A DNA stretch of 64,000 nucleotides from Hyphomicrobiales bacterium (GTDB taxonomy: Bacteria > Pseudomonadota > Alphaproteobacteria > Rhizobiales > Rhizobiaceae): assembly GCA_900473185.1 (NCBI GenBank), contig UCKU01000015.1, positions 302,712 to 366,711 of the forward strand. Direction: 5' to 3'. The first letter of the stretch is position 1. Every line of letters starts with the position of its first letter. The position numbers and the translations under genes were made by a program. Below the pieces are notes generated by a model that searched no databases, was not told the DNA's origin, and worked only from the letters and a program-made list of their open reading frames with translations. This document shows, in pieces, positions 59,478-64,000 of the stretch.

Positions 59478-61058
59478 CTAGAACAGGCTTCCCTGTTTTG
59501 GTGGCTCGCCGGCCCTGACCATGCGCTTCTTGGCGCCTGATGGCGCAGAGCCGCCTTCCGTCGTCATGGCGCCGACGCGACCGTCGGCGAACTCAATGGC
59601 GATGCCCATGCCGGCGGAGAGTGCTGATGCCTGCGAGACCGGCCTGTTGTCCTCATCGCGGATGACGGCATAGCCGCGCTTCAGCACGTTCTTGTAGGAG
59701 AGAGACTGAAGAACACGGTCCTGCGCGGAAAGCTCGGCGCGGGCACGCGTCAGCTGGTGACGGATTGCCGTATCGGCATGGCGCGACAGATTGCCGAGAC
59801 GTTCACGACCGCGGTCTGTCTGGGTTTTCAGCCGAGCGGGCAGCGAGGCGAGGATGGCCTCTGCGCGTTCGATGCGGGACTTCGAGCGGTCGAGCAGGCG
59901 CTCGACGGTGCGTTCGGCCCGGGCCATGCGTTCGTTCAGAAGCTGCCGACGCTCTGTAATGCGGTTGGACAGCACGTCGGGCCGCAGATGCGAGGCGACA
60001 CGCTCGAAACCCCGGCGCTTGTTGATGGTGTTGAGCTCTAGCCCGCGGCCAAGGCCAGTGGCCGCCTCATCGAAGCGGCGGCGGGGCAGTGCCAGAAGCT
60101 GATCGAGCGACGGCAGGGCGCGCATCAGAGCACGGACCGACTGGCGGCGCTGATCCATCTGGCGGCTCATGCAGCCCTGCAGGCGGGCAGTGAGACCTGC
60201 ACCCTGGGCCTCAAGCTCGGCCTTGACTGGCACGGCCATTTCGGCAGCACCGGTCGGTGTCGGGGCGCGGACATCGGCGACGTAGTCGATCAGCGTCCAG
60301 TCGGTCTCGTGGCCGACGGCGGAGATCAGCGGAATCCGGCTATCGGCTGCGGCCCGCACGACGTTTTCGTCGTTGAAGCTCCAGAGATCTTCGAGGCTGC
60401 CGCCGCCGCGGGCGACGATTAGCACATCTGGGCGCGGAATATCGCCGCCAGGTTCCAGGGCGTTGAAGCCGTTGATAGCGTTCGCCACCTCCTCGCCGGA
60501 GCCTTCGCCCTGCACCTTGACCGGCCAGACGATGACATGGACGGGGAAACGATCGGAGATGCGATGCAGGATATCGCGAATGACGGCGCCCGTCGGCGAG
60601 GTCACGACGCCGATCACCTTGGGCATGAAAGGCAGGCGCTTCTTGCGTGAGGGATCGAAAAGGCCCTCGGCGCCCAACCTACGCTTACGCTCCTCGATCA
60701 ACGCCATCAATGCGCCGGCGCCGGCAGGCTCCAGCGTCTCGATGACGATCTGGTATTTGGAGGAGCCGGGGAAGGTCGTGACCTTGCCGGTCGCAATCAC
60801 TTCCATGCCCTCTTCCGGGCGGAACTTCAGGCGAGAAAAAGTACCCTTCCAGATGACGGCATCGATACGCGCGCGGTCGTCCTTCAGCGAGAAGTAAGCG
60901 TGGCCCGAGGAATGCGGGCCGCGGTAGCCCGAAATCTCGCCGCGCACGCGCACCTGATCGAAGGCTGTCTCGACGGTCCGCTTGATGGAACCGGAGAGCT
61001 CCGAGACCGAATATTCCGCAAGGTTGGTAGGCGAATCGCCGTCAAAGACATTGCTCAT
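59478..61058 (-). CDS. xseA: Exodeoxyribonuclease VII large subunit
   Basis: Nuclease subunit of 526 residues. The N-terminal OB fold ([33 protein letters not shown]) binds single-stranded DNA. The catalytic domain shows [26 protein letters not shown] and the [16 protein letters not shown] segment with conserved Asp, and [18 protein letters not shown] long helical C-terminal region with repeated R-E residues follows. It degrades single-stranded DNA to oligonucleotides with XseB (not in this window). Length is larger than enteric XseA, as in rhizobia. Confidence 0.95.
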   Translation of the reverse strand: MSNVFDGDSPTNLAEYSVSELSGSIKRTVETAFDQVRVRGEISGYRGPHSSGHAYFSLKDDRARIDAVIWKGTFSRLKFRPEEGMEVIATGKVTTFPGSSKYQIVIETLEPAGAGALMALIEERKRRLGAEGLFDPSRKKRLPFMPKVIGVVTSPTGAVIRDILHRISDRFPVHVIVWPVKVQGEGSGEEVANAINGFNALEPGGDIPRPDVLIVARGGGSLEDLWSFNDENVVRAAADSRIPLISAVGHETDWTLIDYVADVRAPTPTGAAEMAVPVKAELEAQGAGLTARLQGCMSRQMDQRRQSVRALMRALPSLDQLLALPRRRFDEAATGLGRGLELNTINKRRGFERVASHLRPDVLSNRITERRQLLNERMARAERTVERLLDRSKSRIERAEAILASLPARLKTQTDRGRERLGNLSRHADTAIRHQLTRARAELSAQDRVLQSLSYKNVLKRGYAVIRDEDNRPVSQASALSAGMGIAIEFADGRVGAMTTEGGSAPSGAKKRMVRAGEPPKQGSLF

Positions 61059-61636
61059 CCCCCCTTTCTATTTTGATCGCCCCTAAACGGAAAGGTCGGG
61101 GTAGGAGAAGGGCGAATTTTTATTCAAAAATCGGTGGGAGACCCAAGAAATAGGGATATCGCTACTCCAAAAAAAATCTTAGTATCATTCACGTTCGTAG
61201 GGAGTGGCGAACACCGACCCGAAAAATGAGCATGCTGGTGACAGTGAGTATTCCCCGCCGATGGAAGGCGCGGGAGCGTTCGCTTCTATCATCGTCGCTA
61301 TGCTCAACCGTTATAGGTATCGGCTCGCCCTCTTTCCGAACAACCAGTCGATCAGGCGCCGATCGAATTGTCAGCGTGATGCTGCTTCGTTCTACGTCGT
61401 TGCTGTTGCGGGGGAGTTCCGTTTACGTAAATGAGAAAGTAACGGAACTTTTCAGCCTGTAACAGAGTTGACTTATATCGAAACGCATACCCGGCGCAAG
61501 CCGGAGGAAATGCCGTCAGGTGAACGCATCCGTAACCATGGCTGCAATTGCAGCTTTCATTAAGGGTGGCCAATAAACTTTTGTTAGCGGAGGGCCCCTA
61601 GGCTCCTCGCAAACGACCTGAAGAAGAGGTGACGAC
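61059..61636. other. 578-bp intergenic region between xseA and a small membrane gene
   Basis: No convincing gene. Small open frames exist on the plus strand (61204-61434, 61226-61462) but lack a Shine-Dalgarno or known domain. It holds several structures: GTTCCGTT/AACGGAAC arms (61416-61423, 61441-61448) followed by TTTTC, a CCGGC-GCAA-GCCGG tetraloop stem (61491-61504), and the palindrome GCTGCAATTGCAGC (61541-61554) followed by TTTC. It may encode a small RNA or a long leader. Confidence 0.5.
61416..61452 (+). terminator. Possible terminator-like hairpin
   Basis: GTTCCGTT and AACGGAAC (8-bp arms, 17-base loop), then TTTTC. If a transcript comes from upstream, it could end here. Low confidence as no gene is identified. 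Confidence 0.35.
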
Positions 61637-61879
61637 ATGATCATCCTGACAGCAACCACCCTGGGCCTCACCGCTGGCCTTATGCGCTCAGCCGGCGTCA
61701 TTGCAATCGTCGCCATGCTGATCGCCGCAACCTTTGCCATCGCCGCGATTGTCTCGGGCGGTGCGGTTTCATTCCTGGCACTTTTCTACACGATCATCGG
61801 TTACAATGCCGGCCTGCTGCTTTATCTCGGCGGCCTCTTTACCACCGATCGCCTGCGGGCTGTGCTCGTCCACTCCTGA
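61637..61879 (+). CDS. Small two-helix membrane protein, hypothetical
   Basis: Protein of 80 residues with two or three hydrophobic stretches: MIILTATTLGLTAGLMRSAGVIAIVAMLIAATFAIAAIV and SFLALFYTIIGYNAGLLLYLGGLFTTD (each split here only for description). The start has a good site, GAGGTG (61626-61631). No domain is recognised. It is convergent with the large GT-C-like gene with a 11-bp gap. Its leader contains several stem-loops. A real gene by start signal and composition; function unknown. Confidence 0.7.
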   Translation: MIILTATTLGLTAGLMRSAGVIAIVAMLIAATFAIAAIVSGGAVSFLALFYTIIGYNAGLLLYLGGLFTTDRLRAVLVHS

Positions 61880-61890
61880 AAGATAGGACG

Positions 61891-63741
61891 TCAGTCCGAC
61901 GCCGGCCGGTAACGGAAGAACTGGACGCCGCTGCCCGCAGCTTTCGGCAGCGGGTCGAGATAAGCAGGAATATTGCCCTTCCCAAGCTGCGCATAAAGCC
62001 CGTCTGGCTTCAATCTGGCGATTTCACTTGTCTGCAGATCATTCGGGCAGAAGGCAAGCACAGTGACGCCCGCTCCCTTCAGAAATGCCTCCGCCTCCTT
62101 CGGCTCGGCCAGACCGATATGCATCTCGGTCAGCATGCCGCCCTGGTTGCGATGATAGGGCGCCGATAAAACACGGTTGGCGGTGTAGCGCAGGATCGGC
62201 ACACCCATTTCCGACGGCGCCGAGACGAGACCGGCAGCCAGGCCGCCAAGCGGCGCGAGCGCTTGTCTGGAGGAACATGAAGGGCTCTCTGCCTCGTCCG
62301 TATTCTTCGTCTTGTTGACCTGCATTTCGACAAGCGCGCCGCCAACAGCCCATACCGCTGGCACGCTTGCCAGAACCGTCACGATATAGACGAGGGCAGC
62401 TGCGGCATTTTCGCTGTCGCCGTTCGACATGCGGCGCACGTCGATGATCAGCAAGGCAAGCGGCAGGATGGACAAGAGGTTTGAGAAGACGGCTCCCCGG
62501 ACCTGGACCAGTGCAACGGCCCAGCTGACGCTCAAGAGCGCCAGAAGGACGAGATGGATCTGCACTCGATCGCCCTGCACCGAGCGGAAAATGCAGACGG
62601 CGATCGCGAGCAGGCCAGGCGCATAGAATGCGCCGATGGAAAAGGGATCTGTCCGGCTGAGCGCGAGAATGGATTGCGCTTCCGAGACATTGCGCAGCCA
62701 GAGCTCGACCAGCATGGGATCGAGATCGGCAAGCGGATTGCGCAGGCATTCAGGCGCAATGACCATAGCCGAACTGAAGACGGCAGCGCCAACCGCCGCA
62801 AGCACGGCAAAACGCAAGCCCCGGCCGAGACGGCCGGCAAAGACCGCGGAGGCGAGCAGCAGGCCGCCGCCGATCGTCGCCAGGCTGTAGAAGCCGAGCG
62901 AGAGATTGTCGCAAGACACCGCCGAATAGTGCTGTGGCGGCACCGTCGCAAAAAAGAGGATGCTGATCGCAACAGCGAGGCTGAGGCCGAAAGCCTTGGT
63001 GGCAGCAGCGAACGGCTCGCCTTCCCAGACCCAGAGCAGCGCCACGACCAGGCAATAGATGGCAACGAAGGGCGTGGTTTCCGCGCCGATCGCGATCGCC
63101 AGGGCGGCTGACGCGCCAGCAACGACATAGTTCCAGGCGCGCTGCTTTTCATCGAAGAGCATCGCCACCATGGTTGCGACGAGCGCGAGCTGGGCATTGT
63201 GGTGATCGATGGCGCCTGGCGCAAAGCGATTGCCGGTATAGACCGCCATGCCGGCAAAGCAGAAAGACAGGTGCATGCCGGCAATGCCGCCGACACGACG
63301 GCCGGCAAGGCCCATGGCAAGCATGGCAGGAAAAACGAGCGACAGCGGCCAGACCACGAGTGCAGCAGCTTCCGCAGCATCATGGCCGAGGAAGAGGCCG
63401 AAGAAGCGGATGAGCGCAGCGATCGGCAGGTCGATCAGCCGCGACCAGTGCATGAGCGTGCCCTCGCCGAGGCCAAGCCGATACTGCATCAGATCGAACC
63501 AGCCCTGCCCGTTCAGGAAATCTCTGACCTCCACGAGGCGCATGCCGTCGTCATTGTCGGGGCCGACATAATCGACCGGGCCCCCGGCATATTTGATGAC
63601 GGTGATAATGCCGATCAGGATAAGAGTGTAGATGAGGGCGGATGGCAGGAGACGCGTCAGCATCTGCCGGATACTGCCGATGAATCCAGTCCTGGCTGAT
63701 GCGGATTGCGCCTTGGCGATCGGCTGCACTGCGTTCATCAT
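61891..63741 (-). CDS. Large GT-C/STT3-like polytopic membrane protein
   Basis: Integral membrane protein of 616 residues with about 11-13 hydrophobic segments and a soluble C-terminal tail of about 120 residues. The first periplasmic loop reads VGPDNDDGMRLVEVRDFL followed by GEGTLMHWSRLIDLP, resembling the metal-binding loop and lipid-side helices of STT3/PglB. GAIDHHNAQLALV fits the DHH motif of archaeal STT3 proteins. The tail has APYHRNQGG. The WWDYG acceptor motif is absent. A lipid-phospho-sugar glycosyltransferase is likely; the acceptor is unknown. It is divergent from a GT2 gene, which could supply its donor. Confidence 0.72.
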   Translation of the reverse strand: MMNAVQPIAKAQSASARTGFIGSIRQMLTRLLPSALIYTLILIGIITVIKYAGGPVDYVGPDNDDGMRLVEVRDFLNGQGWFDLMQYRLGLGEGTLMHWSRLIDLPIAALIRFFGLFLGHDAAEAAALVVWPLSLVFPAMLAMGLAGRRVGGIAGMHLSFCFAGMAVYTGNRFAPGAIDHHNAQLALVATMVAMLFDEKQRAWNYVVAGASAALAIAIGAETTPFVAIYCLVVALLWVWEGEPFAAATKAFGLSLAVAISILFFATVPPQHYSAVSCDNLSLGFYSLATIGGGLLLASAVFAGRLGRGLRFAVLAAVGAAVFSSAMVIAPECLRNPLADLDPMLVELWLRNVSEAQSILALSRTDPFSIGAFYAPGLLAIAVCIFRSVQGDRVQIHLVLLALLSVSWAVALVQVRGAVFSNLLSILPLALLIIDVRRMSNGDSENAAAALVYIVTVLASVPAVWAVGGALVEMQVNKTKNTDEAESPSCSSRQALAPLGGLAAGLVSAPSEMGVPILRYTANRVLSAPYHRNQGGMLTEMHIGLAEPKEAEAFLKGAGVTVLAFCPNDLQTSEIARLKPDGLYAQLGKGNIPAYLDPLPKAAGSGVQFFRYRPASD

Positions 63742-63894
63742 GATAGCCAGGTCGTTGCGTGATGGGCAAACCTTAGCCCTGGCTTGTCAAGAAAGTGTAA
63801 ACCACAGGACGTGACAGCTTTCGTTTCTTATAGCGGCTTGTTAACGCTGCATGGCGTAAATTCGCCGCGGTTTCTTTGTAACGAGTGTAACCCC

Positions 63895-64000
63895 ATGGCG
63901 CGATCGCTCAGCGAAAGTCCTGATATTGCCGTTCTGCTTCCCTGCTACAACGAAGCGGCGACGATCGGGGCTGTCGTCAGGGGTTTCCGGGCGGCACTGC
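63895..64000 (+). CDS. Glycosyltransferase family 2, partial (cut by window end)
   Basis: Only the first 35 codons are in the window: MARSLSESPDIAVLLPCYNE then AATIGAVVRGFRAAL. The strand-turn VLLPCYNEAATIG is the start of the GT-A nucleotide-sugar fold of family 2, as in polyprenyl-phosphate mannosyl- or glucosyltransferases. It is divergent from the STT3-like gene over 153 bp. It may make the polyprenyl-phosphate sugar that the membrane protein uses, a guess from gene order. Confidence 0.75.
   Translation, partial: MARSLSESPDIAVLLPCYNEAATIGAVVRGFRAAL

Noticed and set aside
61204-61434. A 76-codon plus-strand frame starting GTG
   Set aside because: No Shine-Dalgarno at a useful distance, competing frame in the same place, and no recognisable domain.

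Overview
The window looks like core chromosome of an alphaproteobacterium in the Rhizobiaceae (Rhizobium/Agrobacterium type). The evidence is high GC with strong third-position GC, a short PmtA-type phospholipid N-methyltransferase, an RsmB-like methyltransferase without a long N-terminal domain, a dispersed intergenic palindrome typical of Rhizobiales, a LexA box of the alphaproteobacterial GTTC-N7-GTTC form, and many small regulator/transporter pairs. I see about 70 protein genes and no rRNA, tRNA, CRISPR array, insertion sequence or phage module. Naming the species would need a search.

Layout. 1-6 kb: a GntR regulator with an MFS exporter, an S10 carboxypeptidase, the trehalose pair otsB-otsA and a lone Mop domain. 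6-14 kb: trmO, an Lrp/ridA divergent pair sharing a perfect palindrome, a glutathione transferase/LysR divergent pair, prfC, dut with an acetyltransferase, an Lrp/EamA-transporter divergent pair and dps. 14-26 kb: lysE-type exporter, cysK, yifB/comM, gshB, a cupin, yraN-rsmI, dnaN, pmtA, a phosphatase-like gene, pyrF, a DUF1330 gene and an NDUFA9-like gene. 26-33 kb: a 50-residue secreted peptide, uppP, a glutathione transferase, queG, a dehydratase-like gene, rlpA and rsmB. 33-39 kb: an HPP membrane gene divergent from a four-gene operon of imelysin, diheme oxidoreductase, imelysin and a Tat-exported DUF1513 protein, probably for periplasmic iron handling. 39-46 kb: DUF2252, aldo/keto reductase, a small monooxygenase, DJ-1/PfpI with a divergent LysR, thioesterase with MTA/SAH nucleosidase, and guaA.

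46-50 kb looks accessory: an F420-type reductase, an SDR, a LysR regulator and a ParA-like ATPase lie between two exact 17-bp inverted copies. At 50 kb a 2H phosphoesterase gene follows a candidate SOS box and an unusual leader, in which a hairpin buries a perfect Shine-Dalgarno whose AUG is followed at once by an in-frame UAG. 50.8-54 kb carries an AstE/AspA-like deacylase, a TIGR03364-type FAD oxidase and phosphonoacetaldehyde hydrolase, a likely aminophosphonate branch. 54-61 kb holds an ArsC-like protein, YbaK, two MarR regulators next to a glutathione transferase and an EamA exporter (the second with an 18-bp perfect palindrome), an M29 aminopeptidase, an NAD(P)H oxidoreductase and xseA. 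The right end has a small membrane protein, a large GT-C/STT3-like membrane protein and the start of a divergent family 2 glycosyltransferase cut by the window edge.

Most of the window is ordinary. The features I would examine first are the 50.1 kb leader and SOS box, the 33-38 kb iron operon, the inverted-repeat-bounded 46-50 kb segment, the aminophosphonate cluster and the STT3-like protein. All functional statements come from reading motifs and gene order; no database search was run.
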